Shown in pieces: positions 35,906 through 45,086 of a stretch of 64,000 nucleotides of DNA; within the stretch, counting starts at the first letter, position 1; each line of letters opens with the position of its first letter. The translations under genes were made by a program, and so were the position numbers. The stretch comes from Cytophagaceae bacterium (GTDB lineage Bacteria > Bacteroidota > Bacteroidia > Flavobacteriales > Flavobacteriaceae), in contig PALD01000069.1 of NCBI GenBank assembly GCA_002710685.1, positions 212,154 to 276,153 of the forward strand. Reading direction: 5' to 3'. The notes beneath the pieces were generated by a model. That model had not been told where the DNA came from. It ran no database searches and saw nothing but the letters and a program-made list of their open reading frames with translations.

Positions 35906-37042
35906 ATGAAAACACTGATTATAAAATATCTTAATGACGATTTGACCGAAGAAGAATTTGCCAAATTGAAGAAATGGATAGAAGATGGCAATGAGGTTGA
36001 CTTTAAGCAACTTGTACGTGATAATAGGATTCTAGACAGTATGTTGAAAGACTTTAGAAATGAAGAAGGGTATGGTGAAATCCTTAAAAAAATCAAACAG
36101 AATAAAAAAGGAAGGGTCAAACATCTCAGGTTACAAATTTTAAAATATGCTGCTGTTTTTCTCCTGTTTGTGATATCTGGATATTTTATTCATTTAAAAT
36201 TGAAAAATTCAGATAGTAATGAACACAAATTTGTTGATAATCCCCAGGTCATTTTAAATATGGGGGACGGGACCCAAAAAGCACTTTCGGATGTTGATGA
36301 TACATTCATTATTTCTCATGGTCAAAAAGTCATTCAAAACAAGGATAGGTTAGAGTACGTTGATGATTCCATATCCACTTTAATATTTCAACATGAACTA
36401 GTTGTGCCATATGGTAAAAGATTTTCTATAGAACTTGCCGATGGTTCAATAGTTCACCTTAATTCAGGGAGTGTACTTAAATATCCTTCATCATTTGGTG
36501 AAAACCAAAATAGGGAAGTGTACCTGGAGGGTGAGGCATTTTTTGAAGTTGCTAAAAATATACATAAGCCATTTATTGTCAAGACCTCTCAACTTAATGT
36601 GCGCGTACTTGGGACAAGATTTAATGTTAGTAGTTATGTTGAAGATGGGTATACCTCCGCTACCCTTGCCGAAGGTAGTGTGGCCGTATACCCTAGTGAT
36701 GGAGACATGGATTCAATAAGAAGGAAAATCAAGCCAGGGGAACAAGCCCGCTTCAGGGATGGGATTTTAAACGTAAAATATGTTGATGTCAACAAGAATA
36801 TTGCTTGGATGAAGGGTAGTCTTTACTTTGATAATGAGCGTTTTGAAGCTATTTCCAAAAGATTGGAGAGACGTTTTAACACGGATATTGTCAACACATA
36901 TGAAGCTCTTAATGATGTTCACTATACCGGGGCCTTCAGTGACGAAGACCTTACAGACATACTGGATGTTTTTAAAAGCAATACAGATTTTGAATATTCT
37001 TTTAAAGATGGAAAGATAGTAATAGAAAAAAGCAGTTTATGA
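35906..37042 (+). CDS. FecR-family anti-sigma factor, module 2
   Basis: 378 residues. N-terminal cytoplasmic part MKTLIIKYLNDDLTEEEFAK, one membrane span (about 78-96), FecR domain (about 165-260; VPYGKRFSIELADGSIVHLNSG, YLEGEAFFEVAKNIHKPF, VRVLGTRFNVSSY) and DUF4974 domain (about 295-378; AWMKGSLYFDNERFEAISKRLE). Colinear with the FecR at 20.8 kb. Partner of the divergent sigma factor and the STN-bearing SusC downstream. Confidence 0.94.
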   Translation: MKTLIIKYLNDDLTEEEFAKLKKWIEDGNEVDFKQLVRDNRILDSMLKDFRNEEGYGEILKKIKQNKKGRVKHLRLQILKYAAVFLLFVISGYFIHLKLKNSDSNEHKFVDNPQVILNMGDGTQKALSDVDDTFIISHGQKVIQNKDRLEYVDDSISTLIFQHELVVPYGKRFSIELADGSIVHLNSGSVLKYPSSFGENQNREVYLEGEAFFEVAKNIHKPFIVKTSQLNVRVLGTRFNVSSYVEDGYTSATLAEGSVAVYPSDGDMDSIRRKIKPGEQARFRDGILNVKYVDVNKNIAWMKGSLYFDNERFEAISKRLERRFNTDIVNTYEALNDVHYTGAFSDEDLTDILDVFKSNTDFEYSFKDGKIVIEKSSL

Positions 37043-37050
37043 AAATAGAA

Positions 37051-37080
37051 AATCGGGAGGTGCGGCCACACTTCCCGATT
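37051..37080 (+). terminator. Hairpin between fecR and susC, module 2 (attenuator or terminator)
   Basis: 12-bp stem AATCGGGAGGTG/CACTTCCCGATT (one G-T pair) with loop CGGCCA, 8 bases after the fecR stop and 47 before susC. No T tract of note. Position and size match the module 1 hairpin although the sequence is different. Confidence 0.62.
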
Positions 37081-37127
37081 ACATTAGATTTTTGACTGAA
37101 CGTACAACCAAAAACCATTTACAAGTT

Positions 37128-40100
37128 ATGAAAAAAACTTACACATGGATTGGGATTGATATTCCCATTCCAAAATTTGATCTTAAAATGAAGCTAACCC
37201 TATTCTTCTTCACAATTGTGCTTTTGCAGGTCCATGCAAACAATAGCTATTCTCAAAAAGCTAGGGTAGATATTGATGTAAGGAATGAATCTCTAAAAAC
37301 CGTGTTTGATATCATTGAATCACAGACAGAATTCAAGTTCTTTTATAAAAATGAAGAAATAGATCTAAAGAAAAGTATCACTGCAAAATTTAAAAAGGAA
37401 AAAATCAACATAATCCTTGACAGTATCTTTCAGAATAGCAAAATTACATATCTGGTAAAAAACAAACAGATAATCTTAAAATCTTCAGAGAAACCCACAC
37501 CCATCAATACCCAGCTTTCTCAAATAATAAGTGGAACGGTGACAGATAGCAATGGTAATCCAATCATGGGTGTTACGGTGATGATCAAGAATAGTAAAAC
37601 CGGTGTGGTGACTGATGAATTTGGTCAATATTCCATTGCTGCAAATACTGGAGATATTTTGATTTTTTCATTTATGGGTTTTAATCCTGAATCCATTACA
37701 ATCAAAGAAACCACACAGGTTGATGTATCATTGAGTACGAGTACCAATGACCTTGATGAGGTCGTGCTCATAGGTTATGGGAAAACTTCAAAAAAATTAG
37801 CTACAGGGAATGTCTCTACAATATCTGGAGATCAAATCCAAAGACAGCCGGTTACAAATGTACTTGAGGCCTTACAGGGAAGTACACCTGGACTGTTTAT
37901 ATCTCAAAGCAATGGATTGACCGGGAGCAGGTCAAATGTTTCCATCAGAGGGCAAGTATCTATTTCCAGTGGGCAGGCTCCATTATATATAATTGATGGA
38001 GTGCCTTTTAATTCTACACCTGTCAATACATTGGTAGGTGGTTACAATAGTTATGGTTCTGGTGCAGGTTTGATAGATCCTCTAAACTCTATAAATCCTA
38101 CGGATATAGAGAGTATAACCGTATTGAAGGATGCCGATGCTACATCAATCTATGGCTCCCGAGGGGCAAATGGTGTCATATTAATAACAACTAAAAAATC
38201 AAAAGGAGAAGGAGATAGGGTTGATATTTACTCATATACGGGTTTTGGCAAGATCACAAATACCATTTCTACACTTAACCTTGCAGATTATTTAAAGGTT
38301 AGGCGGGAAGCATTTACTAATGATGGTATAACCCCAAACTCACAAAATGCACCAGACCTTGTAGATTGGGACCAGGCAAAGGCTACAGATTTTCAAAAAG
38401 AATTCTTGGAAAACACCGCACAACGTTCTGAGGCTTCAGTAACTTTTTCGGGGGGGGATAAATTGTTTAATTACATTTTTTCAAATACCCTTAGAGATGA
38501 AACCACCGTCTTTCCCGGAGATTTGGGATATAATCGTTTTGCATCTCATTTAGGCGTATCTAAAACTTCGGCAAATGGTAAGTTTAATATTGCACTTAGT
38601 GCTTTCTATACCAAGGAGAAGAATGATCAAAGCCCGGTAGATTATACCAGTAGAATATATAATCTACCCCCTAATTATCCACTCTACAATGATGATGGAT
38701 CCTTGAATTGGATTCCAAATTCAAATTTTGTGAATCCCCTAAGCTATGGTATGCAGAAATCACAATTCAAGTCTAACAACCTTTTGGCGAATGCTGCCTT
38801 GAGTTATGACATATTACCAGATCTGGCATTTACCGTAAATCTGGGTTATAATAAGATAGATCAAGGGAGTGTTGTACAATTGCCTTTATCCTCGGTTCGA
38901 CCAGGTACTGAAGATAGCTCGAGTTCTTTGTTTTCTTCGAGTTATGTGGAAACCTATAATGTAGAACCTCAGATTGATTTTGTTAGGAATTTTAAGCACA
39001 GCAAGCTTTCCATATTATTTGGAGGCAGTTATCAAGCATCTGATTTTGTACAGGCATTTAACATGACAGCAAGGGGATACACGGTTGATGACTTGTTGGG
39101 AAACTTGGGTGCTGCCTCTGAAATTTCATCCTTTGGAAATGGTTTTGGAGAATACAATTTTGCTTCTTTATTTGGGAGGATCAATTATACCCTAGATGAT
39201 AAATATCTTTTGACATTGACGGGCCGCCGTGATGGATCTACAAGGTTTGGAAAAAATAAAAGGTGGGGGAATTTTGGATCTGTTGGAGCTGGTTGGATTT
39301 TCAGTAATGAAAAATGGTTTGAAAATGCATTGCCATGGTTCAGTCATGGTAAACTAAGGGGTAGTTATGGAACCGTAGGTAATGATCAAATCCCAGATTA
39401 TGGATATCTGGATTCCTATGGATCTTTCTATTATAATTATGAAGGATCCCCAATAATACCACAACGTATTGCAAACCCAAATTATAGTTGGGAATCAACG
39501 CGCAAGATGGAATTTTCACTTGAGACCGGATTTTTTAAAGACAGGATTTTATTTACCACAACCTGGTTTAGAAACCGAACGGATAATCAATTGATCTCAG
39601 CCCCCTTACCCGCTCAGACTGGTTTTACATCTTATCAGGCAAATTTACCAGCTCTTGTTGAAAGTCGAGGGTGGGAATTTGAACTATCTACTGTAAATAT
39701 CAGGTCAAAGGAATTTTCCTGGAATTCTTCATTCAATTTGACTATACCACGTAACAAACTAATATCTTTTCCAGGTCTTGAAAATACCGTTTTTAGGGGT
39801 GTTTTTATTGAAGGTGAGTCAATTAGAAACTATACGGGATACAATTACATTGGGGTCATAGATGGAGTTCCTACGGTGGAGGATGTAAATGGAGATGGGG
39901 TGATTTCTGCTGGACTAACACAAACCCTTGATGGAGATTATAGGATTTTGGGACGAAGTACACCAGACTATTATGGTGGATTGAGTAATAACCTGAAGTG
40001 GAATGGGTTTAACCTGAACTTTGTCCTGCAATATGTAAAACAAATAAAACCTGGTATTCGCCAATACAATGTTGCACCAGGTATGTTGAATAACTATGAT

Positions 40101-40415
40101 TCAAATATAGTTAAAGACGGTTTTTACTATTCTCAAAACTCAGCTTCAGAAGCTGTTATGGCATATAATAATTTTTATTTGAGATCTAATGCCTTGTATT
40201 CTGATGCTTCATTCATAAGACTTAAAAATGTTTCCTTATCGTATCAGCTACCTCAGTCTGTTTTGGAATCTACCTTTTTCAAGCAGGTGGGCGTCTCGGT
40301 AAAGGGACAAAATCTTTTGACATTTACTGAATATGATGGTTATGATCCAGAAACTGGACCAATAGCTTTGCCCCCTTTGCGAATGCTTACGTTTGGAATT
40401 AACTGCTCTTTCTAA
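37128..40415 (+). CDS. SusC/RagA-family TonB-dependent transporter with STN signalling domain, module 2
   Basis: 1095 residues from the ATG at 37128; an upstream in-frame TTG at 37092 is less likely. Signal peptide ending near NNSYSQ, STN domain (about 38-118; ARVDIDVRNESLKTVFDIIE, ITYLVKNKQIILKSS), carboxypeptidase-like domain with GNPIMGVTVMIKNSKTGVVT, and a plug with NDLDEVVLIGYGKTSKKLATG, VSIRGQVSISSGQAPLYIIDG and DADATSIYGSRGANGVILITTKK. The barrel ends in MLTFGINCSF. Same architecture as the module 1 transporter, but the barrels diverge, so the substrates probably differ. Confidence 0.95.
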   Translation: MKKTYTWIGIDIPIPKFDLKMKLTLFFFTIVLLQVHANNSYSQKARVDIDVRNESLKTVFDIIESQTEFKFFYKNEEIDLKKSITAKFKKEKINIILDSIFQNSKITYLVKNKQIILKSSEKPTPINTQLSQIISGTVTDSNGNPIMGVTVMIKNSKTGVVTDEFGQYSIAANTGDILIFSFMGFNPESITIKETTQVDVSLSTSTNDLDEVVLIGYGKTSKKLATGNVSTISGDQIQRQPVTNVLEALQGSTPGLFISQSNGLTGSRSNVSIRGQVSISSGQAPLYIIDGVPFNSTPVNTLVGGYNSYGSGAGLIDPLNSINPTDIESITVLKDADATSIYGSRGANGVILITTKKSKGEGDRVDIYSYTGFGKITNTISTLNLADYLKVRREAFTNDGITPNSQNAPDLVDWDQAKATDFQKEFLENTAQRSEASVTFSGGDKLFNYIFSNTLRDETTVFPGDLGYNRFASHLGVSKTSANGKFNIALSAFYTKEKNDQSPVDYTSRIYNLPPNYPLYNDDGSLNWIPNSNFVNPLSYGMQKSQFKSNNLLANAALSYDILPDLAFTVNLGYNKIDQGSVVQLPLSSVRPGTEDSSSSLFSSSYVETYNVEPQIDFVRNFKHSKLSILFGGSYQASDFVQAFNMTARGYTVDDLLGNLGAASEISSFGNGFGEYNFASLFGRINYTLDDKYLLTLTGRRDGSTRFGKNKRWGNFGSVGAGWIFSNEKWFENALPWFSHGKLRGSYGTVGNDQIPDYGYLDSYGSFYYNYEGSPIIPQRIANPNYSWESTRKMEFSLETGFFKDRILFTTTWFRNRTDNQLISAPLPAQTGFTSYQANLPALVESRGWEFELSTVNIRSKEFSWNSSFNLTIPRNKLISFPGLENTVFRGVFIEGESIRNYTGYNYIGVIDGVPTVEDVNGDGVISAGLTQTLDGDYRILGRSTPDYYGGLSNNLKWNGFNLNFVLQYVKQIKPGIRQYNVAPGMLNNYDSNIVKDGFYYSQNSASEAVMAYNNFYLRSNALYSDASFIRLKNVSLSYQLPQSVLESTFFKQVGVSVKGQNLLTFTEYDGYDPETGPIALPPLRMLTFGINCSF

Positions 40416-40427
40416 AAAAATATACAA

Positions 40428-41831
40428 ATGAAAATTAATAATATAACCTATATAATCACAATTTGTTTGATGTTTATGCTTGCAGGTTGTGATGACCTTA
40501 TTGAAATTGATGCGCCTAATGATCAACTTGTTAGCCAAAAGGTTTTTCAAGATACATCGAGTATTAATTCTGCCGTTTTAGGTATGTATACAAAGGTTGC
40601 CAATCCTGAACGGACCCAGGGTGGGCTAGGTACAACGACCACCTTGTTCAATGGCCTGTTAGGCGATGAAATAAGGCCTTTTAATGCATTTTTATATACT
40701 GAATTTGCAACAAATAGCCTTCTTTCCAATTCCAATTTTGTTGAAAGTTATTGGAATTATAACTACAAAAATATCTATACGGTAAATTCTGTTATTGAAG
40801 GACTCGAAACCTCAAATCAATCAAAAACCTATATTGATCCTCTTATTGGTGAGGCCAAATTCCTTAGAGCATTATCTTATCTCTATTTGGTCAATGGGTT
40901 TGGGCCAGTACCTTTGGTCACGCAGACAGATCTTACAGTTACAGCTAGTCTGCCACGCGAGCATGTAGATGTGATTTATACTCAAATTATTCAGGATCTT
41001 GAAGATGCAATTGAAGTTTTACCAGCAAATTTTGAAAAATATGGAGGACAAAGGACGAGAGCCACATCGTGGGCAGCAAGTGCGCTACTAGCTAGGGTAT
41101 TTCTGTACATTGAGGATTGGGAATCAGCTTTTAACAATGCCAATGCAGTTATAGAAGACACCAATCTTTTTAGTTTGGAACCTGACCTGGAAAAGGTTTT
41201 TTTGGCAAATAGCCAAGAAGGCATTCTACAGTTTGTTCCTGCATTTTCATCCTCTATATGGATGTCCTCAACCTTTTATCCTTCCTTTTCAGCTAATTAT
41301 GTGCTTAGGGATGGTTTACTGTCCTCCTTTGAAGCAGGAGATAAAAGAAGAGATGCTTGGGTCATAGATTATGAAACCCAGGGGGAGATATTTCCGCATT
41401 CTGCAAAGTATAAAAGAACATATTCAAATCCTTCTGCTGTTGAATATAACCAAGTTTTGAGACTATCGGAACTCTATCTCATTCGAGCAGAGGCTAGCAT
41501 GCATCTCGGTATGTTTCAAGATGCTGTCTCAGATATCAATGTGGTAAGAAAGAGAGCAGGTCTTGATGCTCTTGCCGCCCCAGATAATCAACATGACTTG
41601 ATGATTTTAATTGAAAATGAAAGAAATACCGAGTTGTTTGTAGAGTGGGGCCACCGTTGGTTTGACCTTAAAAGATGGCCAGGGTTGAACGACCCCTCAA
41701 TTTCAAGGGCCGAGGAAATCCTTCCGGATTTGAAGGGAGAGCAATGGCAATCAACAGATCAATTACTCCCCATACCCCAATCCAATATAATCAACAATCC
41801 AAACCTTGTCCAAAATCCAGGATATAATTAA
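40428..41831 (+). CDS. SusD/RagB-family substrate-binding lipoprotein, module 2
   Basis: 467 residues. Lipoprotein signal (lipobox MLAGC), then DDLIEIDAPNDQLVSQKVFQD, GEAKFLRALSYLYLVNGFGP, LRLSELYLIRAEASMHLG, DINVVRKRAGL, LIENERNTELFVEWGHRWFDLKRW and the end NPNLVQNPGYN. All are typical of RagB/SusD. It starts 12 bp after the susC stop and is followed after 10 bp by a TlpA-like gene, exactly as in module 1. Confidence 0.95.
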   Translation: MKINNITYIITICLMFMLAGCDDLIEIDAPNDQLVSQKVFQDTSSINSAVLGMYTKVANPERTQGGLGTTTTLFNGLLGDEIRPFNAFLYTEFATNSLLSNSNFVESYWNYNYKNIYTVNSVIEGLETSNQSKTYIDPLIGEAKFLRALSYLYLVNGFGPVPLVTQTDLTVTASLPREHVDVIYTQIIQDLEDAIEVLPANFEKYGGQRTRATSWAASALLARVFLYIEDWESAFNNANAVIEDTNLFSLEPDLEKVFLANSQEGILQFVPAFSSSIWMSSTFYPSFSANYVLRDGLLSSFEAGDKRRDAWVIDYETQGEIFPHSAKYKRTYSNPSAVEYNQVLRLSELYLIRAEASMHLGMFQDAVSDINVVRKRAGLDALAAPDNQHDLMILIENERNTELFVEWGHRWFDLKRWPGLNDPSISRAEEILPDLKGEQWQSTDQLLPIPQSNIINNPNLVQNPGYN

Positions 41832-41841
41832 AATATAAACC

Positions 41842-42966
41842 ATGAAAATTAAAATTGTAAAATTGATTCTTTTATGCTGCGGAATAATGCCTTCCCTAAG
41901 TGCACAGCAGTATAAATATACCGTAGAAGGAAAACTTAGTGGAATTGATGTTCCCATGAAAGCCTATTTATATTATAGGGATGGCGATAAAAAATTTGCA
42001 GATTCCACGGAAGCTAAAAATAATAAGTTCTTATTTAAAGGAGAGCTGGAAAACCCAACGACTGCATCTCTGTACGTACATTATATCTATCCTAATCCAA
42101 CATCTTCAAAGGATTCTATTGTAAGTGAAGGTACTAGGTTTATCCTAGAGGATGGAAAATTAACCATCGAAGGAGACCGTATCAAGACAGCTCAAATAAA
42201 TGGAGGTCCGGCTCAAATGGATTTTGCTGAATACAATGTTTTAACAGACTCCATTGGCAATGCAATATTTACAATATGGCAAAGGCAACAGCAAGAACTT
42301 CCTGAAGATTCAACGGCTGCTTTTCAAAGACTTTTATATGCTCGACAAAAAATATTAAGAGATAAAACATTGGATTTTATGAAAATGCATCCAAAATCAG
42401 CATTTTCATTTCAACTTCTACAATCAAATACAGTCGTTGTGGAAGATATGGATTATGTGGATTCCATGCTCGATATCCTTAATCCAGAGTTTGGTCAACA
42501 TGAAAGGTATATGAAGATTTTCGAAAAGGTAGCACTTGCCAAAAAGCTCTCAATAGGCCACGATGCCTTGGACTTTTCTCAAACTGATGATAATGGAAAT
42601 GTTGTTTCGCTATCAGAGCTTAATGGAAAATACGTCTTGATTGACTTTTGGGCCAGTTGGTGTGGGCCCTGCAGGGCAGAATATCCTTTTCTTAAGAAGG
42701 CATACGCCAAATACAAGGAAAAGAACTTTGAAATAATAGGAATATCACTTGATGACAGAAAATCGAATTGGATTAATGCCATTCGTTCAAATGAATTTGA
42801 GTGGATTCAGCTTTCTGATTTAAAAGGAAATAAAAATGAAGTAGCCATTCAATACGGCGTATCTGCGATCCCTCAAAATTTCCTGATAGATAATCAAGGA
42901 AAGATCCTGGCAAAAAATTTGAGGGGAGAAGATTTACTGGATAAACTTGAGGAGATTTTGAAGTAA
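41842..42966 (+). CDS. TlpA-like thioredoxin-fold protein with DUF4369 domain, module 2
   Basis: 374 residues. Signal peptide (cleavage near LSAQQ), not an obvious lipoprotein. N-terminal DUF4369 domain (about 25-120; YTVEGKLSGIDVPMKAYLYYRDGDK), a helical connector, then a TlpA/ResA domain (about 235-374) with IDFWASWCGPCRAEYPFLKKAY and the cis-Pro in SAIPQNFLID. Shorter than the module 1 protein by about 100 residues in the connector. Last gene of module 2; a strong terminator follows. DsbD at 31.6 kb is the likely electron donor. Confidence 0.93.
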   Translation: MKIKIVKLILLCCGIMPSLSAQQYKYTVEGKLSGIDVPMKAYLYYRDGDKKFADSTEAKNNKFLFKGELENPTTASLYVHYIYPNPTSSKDSIVSEGTRFILEDGKLTIEGDRIKTAQINGGPAQMDFAEYNVLTDSIGNAIFTIWQRQQQELPEDSTAAFQRLLYARQKILRDKTLDFMKMHPKSAFSFQLLQSNTVVVEDMDYVDSMLDILNPEFGQHERYMKIFEKVALAKKLSIGHDALDFSQTDDNGNVVSLSELNGKYVLIDFWASWCGPCRAEYPFLKKAYAKYKEKNFEIIGISLDDRKSNWINAIRSNEFEWIQLSDLKGNKNEVAIQYGVSAIPQNFLIDNQGKILAKNLRGEDLLDKLEEILK

Positions 42967-42984
42967 AAACTGTACACTCAACAG

Positions 42985-43017
42985 GGCACAGGTTTCATAA
43001 TATTCCTGTGCCTTTTT
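42985..43017 (+). terminator. Rho-independent terminator closing module 2
   Basis: Stem GGCACAGG (42985-42992) and CCTGTGCC (43005-43012), 12-base loop, followed by TTTTTG and a second T run. The next 240 bp hold no gene I can support. Confidence 0.92.
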
Positions 43018-43260
43018 GTTTTTAATGCATAATTTAAATACATATGGAACTGGTAGGGAGATAGGTAAAATCCTAAATAAGATTACCTTACATCATTCAA
43101 ACATCTCAAGCAAGTAATAAACCTGATAATCCACTCGATAACTTTTAATATTACTTGGAATGATAAATTTTGAGGTTCTATATACAACTTTCAGCTTTGA
43201 ATCCCTATTATAATTGGTACAGAATGGTATGAAAAAAAAGAGTCATATTCATTAAACGTT

Positions 43261-43440
43261 TTAAAAACATCCATTTCCCATTCTTAAATTCTCCTTCAGT
43301 TTTTCATGATGGTGTTTGATAATTTCATGGTATTCCTTTTTATCAGCCGGTTCTGGTTTTCCCAAGGGTCTGTATCATGGTCAAAAAGTTTGTGTGACAT
43401 CAGTTCATCAACTCCATTTTTACTTAATATTATCCCAGGC
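43261..43440 (-). pseudogene. Decayed C-terminal fragment of a sulfatase
   Basis: Read on the minus strand, about 43350-43420 encodes VDELMSHKLFDHDTDPWENQN, close to the C-terminal E-L-Y-D-H-x-x-D-P-x-E-x-x-N segment of S1 (iduronate-2-sulfatase-like) sulfatases. After one missing base near 43348 the other frame continues ADKKEYHEIIKHHHEKLKEN, matching the usual helix after that segment, and ends at a stop at 43261-43263. The catalytic part with C/S-x-P-x-R is absent. This is therefore a dead remnant with a frameshift. A short open frame on the opposite strand here is its shadow. It lies just left of the island boundary, so an older polysaccharide gene may have been lost when elements inserted. 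Confidence 0.7.
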
Positions 43441-43536
43441 ATCTTTCTTCCTGCCGTTTTTCTTGGCAATCTCTATAGATTTCTGATTTGGTTATAAATT
43501 ATAATCGTATTTAAGTTTTTAAAAATTAAATACAAA

Positions 43537-43571
43537 AAAACCTTGCTATTCATACGATTAACAAGGTTTTA
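43537..43571 (+). terminator. Hairpin left of the island boundary
   Basis: AAAACCTTG (43537-43545) pairs with CAAGGTTTT (43563-43571) around 17 bases. It lies 20 bp left of the left direct repeat. A different hairpin lies 39 bp left of the right direct repeat. In flavobacteria such a hairpin often follows the 3' end of a tRNA gene on the minus strand, so it may be a relic of a tRNA terminator. Confidence 0.55.
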
Positions 43572-43591
43572 ATGCCATTTGATAATGGTCT

Positions 43592-43608
43592 TTGTCGGGG
43601 TGGCAGAG
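43592..43608. repeat. Left 17-bp direct repeat, candidate attL
   Basis: TTTGTCGGGGTGGCAGA, identical to 63206-63222. To its right the minus strand could fold a degenerate T-arm (CAGGG/CTCTG with a 6-base loop), but no complete tRNA can be drawn. Confidence 0.65.
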
Positions 43609-43666
43609 TTAAAACCCTGTTCGCACTCCCTTATATACCAGTACTTTATATCTTAATTTCCAAAAT

Positions 43667-43685
43667 AGGACATCAATTAAGACAT
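43667..43685. repeat. Paired 7-mers near the left end, candidate integrase arm sites
   Basis: TAGGACA (43667) and TAAGACA (43679) start 12 bp apart, 58 bp inside the left repeat. The right end has TAGGACA twice with the same 12-bp step and orientation. The rest of 43686-43959 (about 270 bp) is AT-rich and shows no gene. Confidence 0.5.
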
Positions 43686-43959
43686 CAACGAGCGCGTTTT
43701 AAGCTTTCTGAGTAACAAAATTAACCAAATGATTCTAAATAATTTCATTTTCAATATAACTAAGTTTGGCGTTGTTTATAGTAAATACTTTAAAAAGGGT
43801 TATAAATTATCGTTAGATATAAGTGAAAGGTAAATCCACTAAAATTTTCCAGAAAAAAATTAAGGCCTAAGTGTTTTTAAAAAGCATTGGTTTTTCCAAT
43901 AGATTTTTTATGTTTAGAACTCCAGAAAAACCCTATACTAATTTAGTATTCGGTATTCG

Positions 43960-44916
43960 TTAGTTCATCATCCGATATTCGTTCGGCGTTTGCCCCGTCT
44001 TCTGTTTGAACAGTCTCGTAAAATGTGAGGGATACTTAAAACCAAGTTCGTAGGAGATTTCACTGATCGACTTGCTGTAATCCAATATCCTCCCTTTTGC
44101 CTGGTCTATTACCTTGACCTGAATGTATTCCTGGGCGGTCTTACCCGTTTCCTTTTTCACGAGGTCCCCAAAATAGTTGGCGGAAAGATGGAGACGATCC
44201 GCACAATAGCCCACCGAGGGAAGGCCCATGACCTGCGGCTCCTTGGACGAATAGTACTCGTCCATCAATTTCTCGAACCTCCCCAAAATGCCCGTATTTA
44301 CATGTTTCCGTGTTATAAACTGTCTATCGTAGAACCTCATGGCGTGGTTCAAAAGTAGCTCGATATAGGAAACGATAAGCGTTTTGCTGTGGTTATCGAT
44401 ATCACGTTCCAATTCAAAGGCAATCCTGTCAAAGCAATCGATAATGACACTTCGTTCCCTTTTGGACAAATGCAAGGCCTCGTTCACCTCATAGGAGAAA
44501 AAAGTGTAGTTCTTCATATTTTGCCCAAGGGCCGTACCATGGATCATATCCGAATGGAACACCAATGCTTTGCCGGAAGGCTTGATAAAGGCCCCATTGT
44601 CCTCTATACCATACACTTGGCCGGGCGATACGAAGACGAGCGTGCCTTCCTCGTAGTCATAGTGTTCACAGCCATAGCGCATATTCCCACATTTGATGTT
44701 TTTTAGGAAAACGGCATAGATGCCCATGTACCTTTTGACATGCTGTATGGATTCAAGGACATCAAAATCTATGACGCTGACCAACGGGTGCAGGGTTTCC
44801 ACGCCCATATGGTCGTTATATTGGGTTACAGAGTCGAATCGTTTTGTCGCTTCCATAGTTTTTATTGGGCTTGATACGGCAAAAATAACCATTTTCGGCT
44901 CAGAGGTACCTTTCAT
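43960..44916 (-). CDS. AraC-family transcriptional regulator
   Basis: 318 residues. The N-terminal half is a cupin-like sensing domain (about 35-195; GVETLHPLVSVIDF, EGTLVFVSPGQVYG). The C-terminal 100 residues carry two helix-turn-helix units: VGYCADRLHLSANYFGDLVKKETG and SISEISYELGFKYPSHFTRLFKQKTGQTPNEYR, the AraC signature. The true start may be the ATG at 44856 (MEATKRFDS), closer to the usual family start. It is divergent from the carboxymuconolactone decarboxylase-like gene across a 170-bp gap and probably controls it and the genes that follow. Confidence 0.93.
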   Translation of the reverse strand: MKGTSEPKMVIFAVSSPIKTMEATKRFDSVTQYNDHMGVETLHPLVSVIDFDVLESIQHVKRYMGIYAVFLKNIKCGNMRYGCEHYDYEEGTLVFVSPGQVYGIEDNGAFIKPSGKALVFHSDMIHGTALGQNMKNYTFFSYEVNEALHLSKRERSVIIDCFDRIAFELERDIDNHSKTLIVSYIELLLNHAMRFYDRQFITRKHVNTGILGRFEKLMDEYYSSKEPQVMGLPSVGYCADRLHLSANYFGDLVKKETGKTAQEYIQVKVIDQAKGRILDYSKSISEISYELGFKYPSHFTRLFKQKTGQTPNEYRMMN

Positions 44917-45086
44917 AACTACAATTCGGTAATAATGGTTAGTAATTCCGTAATTGGTATAAGTGTTTGGAAATTAAAACTTTGGAAATTTGTAATAATA
45001 AGTTTGGCAAGATTAATTAGGTATACTCCCATGCTGGATTCCGGTAAATATTGTTGTATTTTCAAGGTATTGACCAATGACAAAAA

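Noticed and set aside
43306..43497. 63-codon plus-strand open frame
   Set aside because: It lies opposite the sulfatase remnant, has no family signature, and the minus strand explains the sequence better.
43592..43660. A functional tRNA-Pro at the left repeat
   Set aside because: Only the acceptor end and a degenerate T-arm can be drawn; no anticodon arm or D-arm follows on the minus strand.
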